Below, one piece after another: positions 48,501 through 56,943 of a stretch of DNA of 64,000 bases; position 1 is the first letter of the stretch; the number at the start of each line of letters is the position of its first letter. A program made the position numbers and the translations under genes. This DNA is from Dyella thiooxydans. GTDB lineage: Bacteria; Pseudomonadota; Gammaproteobacteria; Xanthomonadales; Rhodanobacteraceae. The stretch is taken from contig NZ_CP014841.1 of the NCBI RefSeq assembly GCF_001641285.1, positions 2,790,001 through 2,854,000 of the forward strand, given 5' to 3'. Under the pieces are notes generated by a model, which searched no databases, was not told the DNA's origin, and saw only the letters and a list, made by a program, of their open reading frames with translations.

Positions 48501-50225
48501 ATGACCAGCAAGCCACCCCGCGACGACACGCCCTCCCGCACCCCCGACGCACCGCGCGATCCGCAGCGGCGACGCCTGCTCGGCGGGCTGGCGGTGGCCG
48601 GTGCCGGCCTGGCGCTGGGCGGCGAGGCGGCCCGCGCGGCGGTGGCCGCCGCCGGCGCGGAGGGTGCAGCCCCGCTCGATGACGCGGCGATGGACGCGCT
48701 GCTTCGCGAGCACATCGACCACGTGGTGGTGCTGTACGCGGAGAACCGCAGCTTCAACAACCTGTTCGCCGGCTTCCCCGGACTGGCCGAACCGCTGGAG
48801 GCGCTGCCGCCGGAGCGCGCCGTGCAGATGGATCGCGACGGCACGCCGCTGAAGACCCTGCCGCCGATCTGGCACGGCCTGGTGCCGCACGCGCAGACCG
48901 TCAACCACCGCACCTACCACGTGCAGGAGGCGGACCTCACCGGCCTGCCCAACGCGCCGTTCGCGCTGCACACGCCCGATGGCGAGCCGCTGCCCCAGGG
49001 CGTGGTGACACGCGACCTGATCCACGCGTTCTACCAGAACCAGATGCAGATCAGCGGCGGCCGCAACGACGGCTTCGTCGCCTGGGGCGACTCCGGCGCA
49101 CTGGTGATGGGCCACTACGGCGACAACGCGGTGAACCTGCGGCTGTGGCGCCTGGCCGAGCAGTACACGCTGTGCGACCGCTTCTTCATGGGCGCCTTCG
49201 GCGGTTCGTTCCTCAACCACCAGTATCTGGTCGCCGCGCAGCCGCCGTTCTACCCGCACGCGGACACCAGCCCGGCGCAGTACAACATCGCGGTCACCGA
49301 AAGCGGTCGCGTCGACGACCCGCGCCTGAAGCTGGCGCACGACTCGCCGGCCAGCGCGATGAACGGCAAGCCGAAGTTCGAGGGGCGCTCCACGCTGACC
49401 CCGGACTTCCATGCCGTGAACACCATCGGCCCCGCCTACGCGCCGGCGTTCACCCAGGATCCCACCGATCCGACCCGTGCCGACCCGGCCAGCCCGAACA
49501 CCCTGCCGCCGCAGCACCACAAACATATCGGCGACATGCTCTCGGCCAAGGGCATCGACTGGGCCTGGTATGCCGGCGCGTTCCAGGCCGCGCTGGACGG
49601 CCACGGCGATGGCCCCGAGGGCGAGTTCCCCGACCGGCCGAACTTCCAGGTGCACCACCAGCCGTTCAACTACTTCGCTTCGCTGGCTCCCGGCACCGCA
49701 GCACGCAGGCAGCACCTGCGCGACGGCGGCCTGGGCGAGACGGCACCCGGCAACAAGTTCGTCGCCGATGCGCTGGCCGGCACGCTGCCGCCGGTGGCGT
49801 TCTACAAGCCGCAGGGCAACCTCAACATGCACGCCGGCTACTCCGACGTGGAGGCCGGCGACCGCCACCTCGCCCGCGTGGTGCAGGCGCTGCAGAAGAG
49901 CCCGCAGTGGAAGAAGATGCTGATCGTCATCACCTTCGACGAGAACGGCGGCTGGTGGGACCACGTGGCGCCACCGAAGGGCGACCGCTGGGGTCCGGGC
50001 ACGCGTATCCCGGCGATCATCGTCTCGCCGTGGGCGAAGAAGGGGCACGTCGACCACACCACCTACGACACCGGATCGATCGCCCGCTTCATCACCCGCC
50101 GTTTCGGGCTGCAGAAGCTGCCCGGGCTGGCACTGCGCGAGGAGGCCATGCTCGCCGCGGGTGGGCCGGCTCCGGGCGACCTCACCGCGGCGCTGGATTT
50201 CGGGCGGACGAAACGCAGCGGCTGA
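48501..50225 (+). CDS. Tat-exported AcpA-type acid phosphatase/phosphoesterase
   Basis: Phosphoesterase-family (PF04185-type) enzyme of 574 aa. The N-terminus has a twin-arginine signal: RRRLLGGLAVAGAGLALGG. The catalytic domain begins with HIDHVVVLYAENRSFNNLFAGFPG, the signature of the phospholipase C/AcpA group (the nucleophile and metal-site ENRS-F), and contains FFMGAFGGSFLNHQYLV, MLSAKGIDWAWYAG and a late VITFDENGGWWDHVAPP. Related enzymes are acid phosphatases or phospholipases. ATG 48501 has little ribosome-site support but leads the Tat signal. A single gene, followed by a REP doublet. Confidence 0.88.
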   Translation: MTSKPPRDDTPSRTPDAPRDPQRRRLLGGLAVAGAGLALGGEAARAAVAAAGAEGAAPLDDAAMDALLREHIDHVVVLYAENRSFNNLFAGFPGLAEPLEALPPERAVQMDRDGTPLKTLPPIWHGLVPHAQTVNHRTYHVQEADLTGLPNAPFALHTPDGEPLPQGVVTRDLIHAFYQNQMQISGGRNDGFVAWGDSGALVMGHYGDNAVNLRLWRLAEQYTLCDRFFMGAFGGSFLNHQYLVAAQPPFYPHADTSPAQYNIAVTESGRVDDPRLKLAHDSPASAMNGKPKFEGRSTLTPDFHAVNTIGPAYAPAFTQDPTDPTRADPASPNTLPPQHHKHIGDMLSAKGIDWAWYAGAFQAALDGHGDGPEGEFPDRPNFQVHHQPFNYFASLAPGTAARRQHLRDGGLGETAPGNKFVADALAGTLPPVAFYKPQGNLNMHAGYSDVEAGDRHLARVVQALQKSPQWKKMLIVITFDENGGWWDHVAPPKGDRWGPGTRIPAIIVSPWAKKGHVDHTTYDTGSIARFITRRFGLQKLPGLALREEAMLAAGGPAPGDLTAALDFGRTKRSG

Positions 50226-50322
50226 GTCGGCCGCCTTCGCGACACGCATGACCGGCCCGGAACCTCTGCCGGGTTCGCGACGCCGCCCGCACGGGTCGAC
50301 CGGTGCGGGCCCTTCGCAAAAT

Positions 50323-50390
50323 CGGTCGCCCACAAGGTGGGCTCCTACCACTGCGTCCGGCCCGGTAGGAGCGCACCCTTTGCGCGACCG
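50323..50390. repeat. REP doublet, tail-to-tail orientation
   Basis: One copy reads CGGTCGCCCACAAGGTGGGC...CTCCTACC (50323-50349) and the other GGTAGGAGCGCACCCTTTGCG...CCG (50364-50390). The heads GTAGGAGC point inwards, opposite to the elements at 24488 and 25435. About 14 bp separate them. It lies between the phosphoesterase gene and the convergent EamA gene. Confidence 0.75.
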
Positions 50391-50427
50391 GCATCCGCGC
50401 TGATCAGGCATCACGCGCAGCCGATGC

Positions 50428-51345
50428 TCAGGGCTCGCACGCCGCCACGTCGCGCGGCGCCGGCGGCAGCGCCCGCCGCCGGGTGTTCGCCAGCACCACG
50501 CCGGCCACGGTGACCACGCCGCCGACCAGGGTCAGCGGCCCCGGCCGCTCGCCCAGCCAGAACCAGCCGATCAGCACCGCGATTGGCGGCGAGAAGTAGA
50601 TGAAGCTGGATACCTGCGAGGCCGAACTGCGGTGGATCGCCACGTTCCAGGCGATGTAGCCGATGAAGGTCGGTGCCACGCCCAGCCACAGCAACGACGC
50701 GATCGCCGGCCACGGCGCGGCGGCCAGCGCCTGCGGCAGGTGGATGCCGAACGGCAGCGCGCCCAGCGTGCCGGCGAAGAAGCCGAACGCGGTCACGCCC
50801 AACGCGCTGCTGCGCGCGAAGTACGGCTTCACCCCGACGAAGTAGATCGCCGAGGCCAGCACGCTCACCAGAACCAGCGCGGCCATCGGCTCGAAGCGCA
50901 CCTGCTTGCCGCTGGCCAGCACTACCAGCACCACGCCGATCAGCGCCACGCCGAGTCCCGCCAGCGTACGCACCGGCAGTCGTTCGCCCATCCACAGTGC
51001 CGACACGGCGGCGGTCGCTGCCGGTACCAGCGAGATCAGGATCGATGCGGTGCCGCTGGCGATGCGTGTCTCCGCATGGTTCAGCGCCAGGTGGTAAACG
51101 GTGAATCCGATGATCCCCAGCACCAGCAGGCCCGGCCATTCGCGCCGCGCCGGCAGCGGCACGCGGCGCACGGTGAGGAACAGGCCAAAGCACAGCGAGG
51201 CGATCGCCAGCCGCGCCAGCGCCACCTCGCCGGGGGTGAAGGCCGCCAGGGCGTAGGCGATCGCCGCATAGGCCGAGGACCAGGTGAGCAGGGCGACGCC
51301 GACCAGCGCCAGGGCGCGGGCGTCGAGTCGTTCGGGGCTAGCCAT
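50428..51345 (-). CDS. EamA (DMT) family transporter
   Basis: Inner-membrane exporter of 305 aa with ten predicted helices in two EamA repeats. First repeat around LTWSSAYAAIAYALAAFTPGEVALARL; second with FVGVKPYFARSSALGVTAFGFF. PTFIGYIAWNVAIHRSSASQVSSFIYFSPPIAVLIGWFWLGE is the usual EamA C-terminal signature. ATG 51345 starts at the first repeat; an in-frame extension to 51498 crosses the regulatory gap. It is divergent from an Lrp regulator, which suggests amino-acid or metabolite export. Confidence 0.9.
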   Translation of the reverse strand: MASPERLDARALALVGVALLTWSSAYAAIAYALAAFTPGEVALARLAIASLCFGLFLTVRRVPLPARREWPGLLVLGIIGFTVYHLALNHAETRIASGTASILISLVPAATAAVSALWMGERLPVRTLAGLGVALIGVVLVVLASGKQVRFEPMAALVLVSVLASAIYFVGVKPYFARSSALGVTAFGFFAGTLGALPFGIHLPQALAAAPWPAIASLLWLGVAPTFIGYIAWNVAIHRSSASQVSSFIYFSPPIAVLIGWFWLGERPGPLTLVGGVVTVAGVVLANTRRRALPPAPRDVAACEP

Positions 51346-51440
51346 GGTGAACAGATCCGGGGACGGGGAAGTGCGCATGCTAGTGAGCAGCCCCGTCGCC
51401 ATGAATAATGGATCGACGGGGCCAACCGAGCCTCGCCATC

Positions 51441-51453
51441 GAATCAATGATTC
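51441..51453. promoter_or_regulatory. Palindrome GAATCA-A-TGATTC upstream of the second Lrp gene
   Basis: A 13 bp perfect palindrome 17 bp before the Lrp GTG start, in the 124 bp gap divergent to the EamA gene. It is a reasonable operator candidate for the adjacent regulator. Its sequence differs from the 29660 palindrome, so the two Lrp proteins would have different sites. Confidence 0.45.
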
Positions 51454-51469
51454 TTCAGGGAGAGCTACC

Positions 51470-51964
51470 GTGGATTCCAAACCCGATATCGATGCCAAGG
51501 ACTGGCAACTGCTCGAGGCGCTGCAGGCCGATGCGCGTCTGGGCTATGCCGAGCTGGGCCGGCTGGTGCACCTGTCGGCGCCGGCGGTAGCCGAACGGGT
51601 GAAGCGGCTGGAAGAGGCCGGGGTGATCCGCGGCTACCGCGCCGTGATCGACCCCCGGCGACTGGGCTACAGCATCGACGCGATGGTGCGGCTGCGCTGC
51701 GATGGCGGCGTGTGCAAGCGCATCGGCGAGATCGTCGAGGACATCCCCGAGGTGCTCGACTGCCGGCGACTGGCCGGCGAGGACTCGGCGCTGCTGCACC
51801 TGGTGGCGATGTCGATCGCCCATCTGGAAACCGTGCTCGACCGCCTGCTGAAGATCCATCCCAGCATCAGCACCACCACCCTGGTGGTACTGCAGGCACC
51901 GCACGTGAACCGGCCGATCACCCGTTCGATGTGGAACGCTGCCGCCGCACTGCCGGTGGACTAG
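51470..51964 (+). CDS. Lrp/AsnC-family transcriptional regulator (second copy)
   Basis: Regulator of 164 aa. The HTH is in DWQLLEALQADARLGYAELGRLVHLSAPAVAERVKRLEEAGVI, and the RAM domain has IVEDIPEVLDCRRLAGEDSALLHLVA. GTG 51470 is the start because AGGGAGA lies 6-9 nt upstream; an ATG further up at 51401 lacks one. Divergent from the EamA transporter, so it probably controls it. It shares the family but little sequence with the Lrp protein at 29692. Confidence 0.87.
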   Translation: MDSKPDIDAKDWQLLEALQADARLGYAELGRLVHLSAPAVAERVKRLEEAGVIRGYRAVIDPRRLGYSIDAMVRLRCDGGVCKRIGEIVEDIPEVLDCRRLAGEDSALLHLVAMSIAHLETVLDRLLKIHPSISTTTLVVLQAPHVNRPITRSMWNAAAALPVD

Positions 51965-51993
51965 GCTTGTCGCTCGCCATCACGGAGCCCGAC

Positions 51994-52947
51994 ATGCGCG
52001 CGCTGTACCCCGAGATCACCCCGTATGCCACCGAGCACCTGCCGGTGGATGCCCTGCACACGCTCTACGTGGAACAGTGCGGCAACCCCGAGGGGCTGCC
52101 GGTGATCTTCCTGCACGGCGGACCGGGCGCGGGACTGTCGGACTACCACCGCCGCTTCTTCGACCCGGCGCGCTACCGCATCGTGCTGTTCGACCAGCGT
52201 GGCGCCGGCCGGTCCACGCCGTTCGCCGAACTCACCGACAACACCACCTGGCATGCGGTGGCCGACATCGAGGCGATCCGCGAGCACCTGGGCATCGAGC
52301 GCTGGGTGGTGTTCGGCGGCTCGTGGGGCTCCACCCTGGCGCTGGCCTACGCGCAGACCCACCCGGAACGCGCGCTGGCGCTGGTGCTGCGCGGCATCTT
52401 CCTCGGCCGCGACGAGGAGCTGCGCTGGTTCAACGAAATGGATGGCGGCTCGCGGCAGATATTCCCCGAGCGCTGGGCGCGCTTCGTCGCGCTCATTCCC
52501 GAAGCCGAGCGCGACTCCATGCTCGAGGCCTACTGGCGCCGGCTCACCAGCCCGGACGAAGCCATCCGGCTGGCCGCGGCGCACGCCTGGAGTGCCTGGG
52601 AAGGCGGCGGCACCACCCTCGTGCACGACCCGGACGGCGGCGGCGACTTCGACGACCCGCATCGCGCCGTCAGCCTGGCGTTGATGGAGGCGCACTTCTT
52701 CCGCCATCGCATCTTCCTGGAACCGGACCAGTTGCTGCGCGACGTCGACCGCATCCGGCATGTCCCCGCCACCATCGTGCACGGACGCTACGACATCATC
52801 TGCCCGATGAAGAGTGCCTGGGACCTCAGCCAGGCCTGGCCCGAAGCGGAGCTGCGCGTGGTGCTCGCCGGCCACAGCGCGACCGACCCGGCAATCGTCG
52901 ACGCGCTGGTCACCACCACCGACGCGCTGGCCGACCGCTACGCCTGA
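51994..52947 (+). CDS. pip: Proline iminopeptidase
   Basis: Alpha/beta hydrolase of 317 aa that removes N-terminal proline from peptides (S33). Motifs: HGGPGAG near 36 (oxyanion), FDQRGAGRSTP, the nucleophile in VFGGSWGSTLALAYAQTHPE (Ser about 109), and the C-terminal Asp in HGRYDIICP with His in VVLAGHSATDP. ACGGAG upstream of ATG 51994. Cytosolic (no signal). Together with the S9 and M1 enzymes it would complete peptide breakdown. Starts 29 bp after the Lrp gene. Confidence 0.95.
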   Translation: MRALYPEITPYATEHLPVDALHTLYVEQCGNPEGLPVIFLHGGPGAGLSDYHRRFFDPARYRIVLFDQRGAGRSTPFAELTDNTTWHAVADIEAIREHLGIERWVVFGGSWGSTLALAYAQTHPERALALVLRGIFLGRDEELRWFNEMDGGSRQIFPERWARFVALIPEAERDSMLEAYWRRLTSPDEAIRLAAAHAWSAWEGGGTTLVHDPDGGGDFDDPHRAVSLALMEAHFFRHRIFLEPDQLLRDVDRIRHVPATIVHGRYDIICPMKSAWDLSQAWPEAELRVVLAGHSATDPAIVDALVTTTDALADRYA

Positions 52948-53078
52948 CCGCACCAAGGTAACGGTGCGCTCCTGAAGCGCACCTCGGGCATCGTCCCGGG
53001 GAACGCGCGACACACCAGCACGCTGTCAGGTCAGCGTCTCCCGCACGATCCTGATTGCACTCAACAAAAAGATATGAT

Positions 53079-53135
53079 GACTAACAGTTCGTTCAAGGCG
53101 GACGGCTGCGCCGCCGCTCAATTCCAGCGTTGGAC
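53079..53135 (+). repeat. Integron attC recombination site
   Basis: A 57 bp imperfect inverted repeat: GACTAAC (R'' core, one mismatch to RYYYAAC), AGTTCGTTCAAGGCGGACGG, then GCCGCCGCTCAATTC and the R' core GTTGGAC (perfect GTTRRRY). Its two halves pair with extra unpaired bases, as in folded attC sites. The TTCGTTCAAGGCGGACG and CTCAATTC parts closely follow the Xanthomonas/Pseudomonas attC consensus known to me. No integrase or attI is nearby. The cassette 53130-53650 begins inside the R' core. Confidence 0.7.
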
Positions 53136-53162
53136 CCCACGCCATACACCTTCGCATACTCG

Positions 53163-53585
53163 ATGACCTGGCCACTTGAGTACCAGCTCGCTTCGCTTGA
53201 GTTTGAAAGATTCATGGTCGCAGCGCGTGACGCAGCGGGGCTCCAGACTACGAACATGGCCTGGAACATGGTTGAAGGCGTACTCCACGCCTTTCGGCGT
53301 CGCCTCACTGTGGATCAGGCTCTACGCTTTGCCGATTGCCTCCCGCCCGTGGTTCGAGCCTTGTTTCTCGAGAACTGGCACCCGGACTCCAGCCCTACGC
53401 CTTTGGGCACTCCAGAGGAGATCCTTGCGGAAGTCCGGAGCGTGAGGCCCAAGCACAACTTCTCGCCGCCAAACGCTGTTGAGGCTGTGGCAACGGCGCT
53501 TCGGGCATGCATAAAGGGGGAGGCACTTGAACGGGCCCTCTCTGCCCTACCTATCGGCGCAACGGACTTCTGGGCGACTTCTTGA
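53163..53585 (+). CDS. DUF2267 domain protein, candidate integron cassette gene
   Basis: Protein of 140 aa. FERFMVAARDAAGLQTTNMAWNMVEGVLHAFRRRLTVDQALRFADCLPPVVRALFLENWHP is a full DUF2267 pattern (paired helices ending in a W-x-P), followed by TPEEILAEVRSVRPKH and a second short repeat. No signal peptide. Codon use has clearly more A/T at third positions than the neighbours, so it is probably foreign. It starts 28 bp after an attC R' core and is followed by a truncated attC, so it looks like a gene cassette. Function of DUF2267 is unknown. Start ATG 53163 replaces an upstream TTG. Confidence 0.78.
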   Translation: MTWPLEYQLASLEFERFMVAARDAAGLQTTNMAWNMVEGVLHAFRRRLTVDQALRFADCLPPVVRALFLENWHPDSSPTPLGTPEEILAEVRSVRPKHNFSPPNAVEAVATALRACIKGEALERALSALPIGATDFWATS

Positions 53586-53623
53586 TTTCAAGCCTTCGAC
53601 CCGCGGTAGCGCATCGGGTGATG

Positions 53624-53650
53624 GCCTAACCCTCCGGTCGAACGGACGGT
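53624..53650 (+). repeat. Truncated attC (left half)
   Basis: GCCTAAC is a perfect R'' core (RYYYAAC), followed by CCTCCGGTCGAACGGACGG, an attC-like L'' part. The matching right half is missing; sequence resembling an insertion sequence end starts at about 53650. This would be the cassette's own attC, cut by the insertion. Confidence 0.55.
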
Positions 53651-53780
53651 AGTTCCTACGGTTTAGTGGACACCCTGATCCAACTTTTCAGGAGTGCCCC
53701 ATGCCCAGGCATGGTCCAGGAACCACCGCCCGCTACAGCGAGCGCTTCAAGGCTCCGTCATCCACCTGAGCCAGTTCGCA
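53650..53780 (+). mobile_element. IS3-type insertion sequence relic
   Basis: TAGTGGACACCCTGATCCAAC resembles an IS3-family left end, and 53701 onward encodes MPRHGPGTTARYSERFK, like the start of an IS3-type OrfA, after which the reading frame breaks (a stop within about 25 codons). Only the left end remains. No transposase and no right end is visible before the EF-hand gene at 53866. Confidence 0.45.
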
Positions 53781-53865
53781 GACGCAGGACGTCAGTCGAC
53801 TACTCCGGCCGATCCTCGCATCACGAGTGGTGCGATACTCGCGGCGGCCATCCAAGGAGATCGCC

Positions 53866-54180
53866 ATGCGCCATGCACGTCTGATCCTGGCTTCCTGCTT
53901 CGCCCTCGCCGCCTTGCCAGCCGCTGCGCAGCACGGCATGGGCGGCCTGGCCAACGACGCCGCCATCGCGATCAAGAACATGAAGATCGCCGACCGCAAC
54001 CATGACGGATTGATCTCCCGCGAAGAGGCGGAGAAGGGGCCGGTGCCGTTCATCCGTGCCCACTTCGACCAGATCGATCGCGAGCATCGCGGCGCGGTCT
54101 CGGTCGACGACGTAAAGGCCTACGTGCGTTCGCTGCAACCGAAGCCGGCGGCCGCATCTTCAACCAACAGCGGCAGCTGA
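53866..54180 (+). CDS. Secreted EF-hand protein
   Basis: Protein of 104 aa with a Sec signal peptide (ending AAAQHG). One canonical EF-hand calcium loop DRNHDGLISREE (D-x-N-x-D-G-x-I-x-x-x-E) is at about 44-55; a second, DREHRGAVSVDD, is degenerate. Ribosome site AAGGAGAT. Such small periplasmic EF-hand proteins are common in xanthomonads. It follows the IS relic directly, so its promoter may come from, or have been disrupted by, the insertion. Confidence 0.82.
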   Translation: MRHARLILASCFALAALPAAAQHGMGGLANDAAIAIKNMKIADRNHDGLISREEAEKGPVPFIRAHFDQIDREHRGAVSVDDVKAYVRSLQPKPAAASSTNSGS

Positions 54181-54262
54181 TCGCCGGGTTGCGCAAGAAG
54201 CGGATGGCGCCGGTGCCGGCCGGCTGAGGACACTGGGCTCCCCAACCACATGAGCCCATCCG

Positions 54263-54904
54263 ATGCTGACCCTGTTCGACTACCTGCCCTCCCAGAACGC
54301 CTGGAAAGTCCGCCAGCTGCTGCAGCACCTGCAGCGGCCCTACCGCACGGTGGAAGTGAGCATCTTCGAGGGTGACGGCCAGCGGCCCGAGTACCTGCGC
54401 ATCAGCCCGACCGGCACAGTGCCGGCGATCCAGCTGGAGGACGGCCGCGCGCTGGCCGAGTCCAACGCGATCCTGTTGTACCTCGCCGAGGACACGCCCT
54501 ACCTGCCCGACGATGCCTTCGGCCGCGGCAAAGTGTGGCAGTGGCTGAGCTTCGAACAGGAACGGGTGGAGTCGGTGATCGGCACGCTGCGCCACTGGAC
54601 GCTGACCGGCAAGCTGGCGCGACGCGCGACGGCGCTTGTGGAAGCGAAGCGCGCGGCGGCGCAGCGGACGCTGGCGATCCTCGAGCGTGAACTCGCGGAG
54701 CGGTCGTTCCTCGCCGGCGAGCGCTACACCATCGCCGACATTGCGGTGTTCGCCTACGGCAGCCGCGCCGACGAGGCCGGCTTTCCGCTCGACGGCTACC
54801 CGGCGATCCGCGGCTGGATCGCGCGCGTGCGGGCGCAGCCCGGGCACCTGGCCGCCACCCACCCATACGCCATCGACCCGCATTCGGGCGGCGACCTGCC
54901 CTGA
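54263..54904 (+). CDS. Glutathione S-transferase family protein (second)
   Basis: GST of 213 aa. LTLFDYLPSQNAWKVRQLLQHL carries the active-site region (Ser-Gln-Asn-Ala), and ISPTGTVPAIQLEDGRALAESNAILLYLAE has the cis-Pro loop and the ES glutathione contact. The C-terminal domain has RSFLAGERYTIADIAVFAYG. This is a Ure2p/Nu-like class. Single gene, ATG 54263. Confidence 0.9.
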   Translation: MLTLFDYLPSQNAWKVRQLLQHLQRPYRTVEVSIFEGDGQRPEYLRISPTGTVPAIQLEDGRALAESNAILLYLAEDTPYLPDDAFGRGKVWQWLSFEQERVESVIGTLRHWTLTGKLARRATALVEAKRAAAQRTLAILERELAERSFLAGERYTIADIAVFAYGSRADEAGFPLDGYPAIRGWIARVRAQPGHLAATHPYAIDPHSGGDLP

Positions 54905-54985
54905 GCAACCGGGCCTTCGGGCACGGGTCGGCGCGGGAGGGCCAATGGCATACTCGGGGTTTTCCGTCTGCCGGAGTGGTCCCCG

Positions 54986-56845
54986 ATGCGCCTGTTGTCC
55001 ACGCTCGCCGCGAGCGCCCTGCTGCTGCCGCTGGCGGCCCATGCGACCGATCCGTACTCGTACGCGCAGCCCGACCAGGTCAGGGTCACCCATCTCGACC
55101 TCGACCTGAAGCTCGACTTCCCGCACCAGGAACTGCACGGCCGCGCCACGCTCAGCCTGAAGTGGGTCAACCCCAAGGCGAGCTCGCTGGTGCTGGACAC
55201 GCGTGACCTGAAGATCGCCAGCATCGAAGGTATCGACGCGAAAGGCCACGCCCACGCGCTGACCTACGCGCTGGCGCCGCGCGACAAGCAGCTGGGCAGC
55301 AAGCTCACCATCGCCACGCCGGACCATCCGGCCAAGGTGCGCATCGTCTACGACACCTCGCCAGAAGCCACCGGCCTGCAGTGGCTGACCAGGGCGCAGA
55401 CCGCCGACAAGAAGCTGCCCTTCATGTTCTCGCAGAGCGAGTCGATCCACGCCCGCTCGTGGGTGCCGCTGCAGGATTCACCGGCGATACGCATCACCTA
55501 CGACGCCCACGTCACCGCGCCGAAGGGCGTGCGCGTGGTGATGAGTGCGCTGAACGACCTCCACCACCCGCTCGACGGCGACTTCCGCTTCGACCAGCCG
55601 CACCCGATCCCCTCGTACCTGCTGGCGATCGCCGCCGGCGACATCGCCGCCGAGGCCACCGGGCCGCGCAGCGCGGTGTATGCCGAGCCGTCGATGGTGC
55701 ACAAGGCGGCGCACGAGTTCGAAGACACCGAGAAGATGATCGCCACCACCGAGAAGCTGTACGGCCCGTATCGCTGGGGCCGCTACGACCTCATCGTGCT
55801 GCCGCCGTCGTTCCCGTTCGGCGGCATGGAAAACCCCAACATGACCTTCGCCACGCCGACCATCGTGGTCGGCGACAAGAGTCTCGCCTCGGTGATCTCG
55901 CACGAGCTGGCGCACAGCTGGTCCGGCAACCTGGTGACCAACGCCACCTGGCGCGACGGCTGGCTCAACGAGGGTTTCACCACCTACGTGCAGGGCCGCA
56001 TCACCGAGGCGGTGTACGGCAAGACGCTGGCCGACGAAGAGGCGTTGCTTTCGGCCCGCGCGCTGGAGAAGAGCATCGGCACGATGCCGCCGAACAGCCA
56101 GAAGCTGGCACCCGTGCCGGGCAAGGTGGATGCGGACGATGCACTGTCCGACGTCGCCTACGACAAGGGCTCGTGGTTCCTGCGCACGCTGGAGCAGCGC
56201 TTCGGCCGCGCCGCGTTCGACCCGTACCTGAAGAGCTACTTCGACCACTTCGCGTTCCAGAGCATCACCACCGAGCAGATGCTGGCCTTCCTCAAGGCGA
56301 ACCTGATCGACAAGTACCCCGGCAAGATGAGCATGGCCGAGGTGAACGAGTGGGTCTACGGCACCGGCATCCCGAAGAACGCACCGCTGCCGACCTCGGC
56401 GCGCTTCGACATGATCGACGCCAAGGTGAAGGCCTTCACCGCCGGCACGCTGGCCGCCGACAAGCTCGACGCGAAGGACTGGAACACCCAGGAGTGGATG
56501 TACTTCCTCGACCGCCTGCCCGACACGCCGAAGCTCGCGCAGATGCAGGCGCTGGACGCGGCCTGGCACCTCACCGGCACGCCGAACGCGGAGATCGGCA
56601 TGCGCTGGTACATCCACGCCATCGCCGCCGGCGACAAGGCGGTATGGCCGGCGGCGCGCGAGCACATGACGCGGATCGGCCGCATCTACCTTACCGCACC
56701 GGTGTACCGCGCCTTCGCCGCCTCGCCCGACGGCCTGGCCTATGCCGAGGCGGCATACGCGAAGGCGAAGGACGGCTACCACCCGCTGACCCAGCAGGTG
56801 ATCGAGGGCATCTTCGCGAAGGCGAAGACGAAGTCGGCGAAGTGA
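54986..56845 (+). CDS. M1-family aminopeptidase (gluzincin), secreted
   Basis: Zinc aminopeptidase of 619 aa with a Sec signal peptide (ending AAHATD). Domain I (beta-sandwich) is followed by the catalytic domain: exopeptidase motif GGMEN (about 278), zinc motif HELAHSW (about 305) with the second ligand NEGFTTY downstream, then a Tyr (YDKGSWFLRTLE, transition-state stabiliser region) and a leukotriene-A4-hydrolase-type C-terminal domain. Periplasmic. It would release amino acids from peptides in concert with the S9 enzyme and Pip. Confidence 0.94.
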   Translation: MRLLSTLAASALLLPLAAHATDPYSYAQPDQVRVTHLDLDLKLDFPHQELHGRATLSLKWVNPKASSLVLDTRDLKIASIEGIDAKGHAHALTYALAPRDKQLGSKLTIATPDHPAKVRIVYDTSPEATGLQWLTRAQTADKKLPFMFSQSESIHARSWVPLQDSPAIRITYDAHVTAPKGVRVVMSALNDLHHPLDGDFRFDQPHPIPSYLLAIAAGDIAAEATGPRSAVYAEPSMVHKAAHEFEDTEKMIATTEKLYGPYRWGRYDLIVLPPSFPFGGMENPNMTFATPTIVVGDKSLASVISHELAHSWSGNLVTNATWRDGWLNEGFTTYVQGRITEAVYGKTLADEEALLSARALEKSIGTMPPNSQKLAPVPGKVDADDALSDVAYDKGSWFLRTLEQRFGRAAFDPYLKSYFDHFAFQSITTEQMLAFLKANLIDKYPGKMSMAEVNEWVYGTGIPKNAPLPTSARFDMIDAKVKAFTAGTLAADKLDAKDWNTQEWMYFLDRLPDTPKLAQMQALDAAWHLTGTPNAEIGMRWYIHAIAAGDKAVWPAAREHMTRIGRIYLTAPVYRAFAASPDGLAYAEAAYAKAKDGYHPLTQQVIEGIFAKAKTKSAK

Positions 56846-56943
56846 TCGTCAGGGGACGGGGCACGAAACGCCCCGTTCCAGCCGAACCGGCGCCCACCCA
56901 CGCTGTCACATCCCGGTTGTTTCCGACCGTCAGGCTTCCTCCC

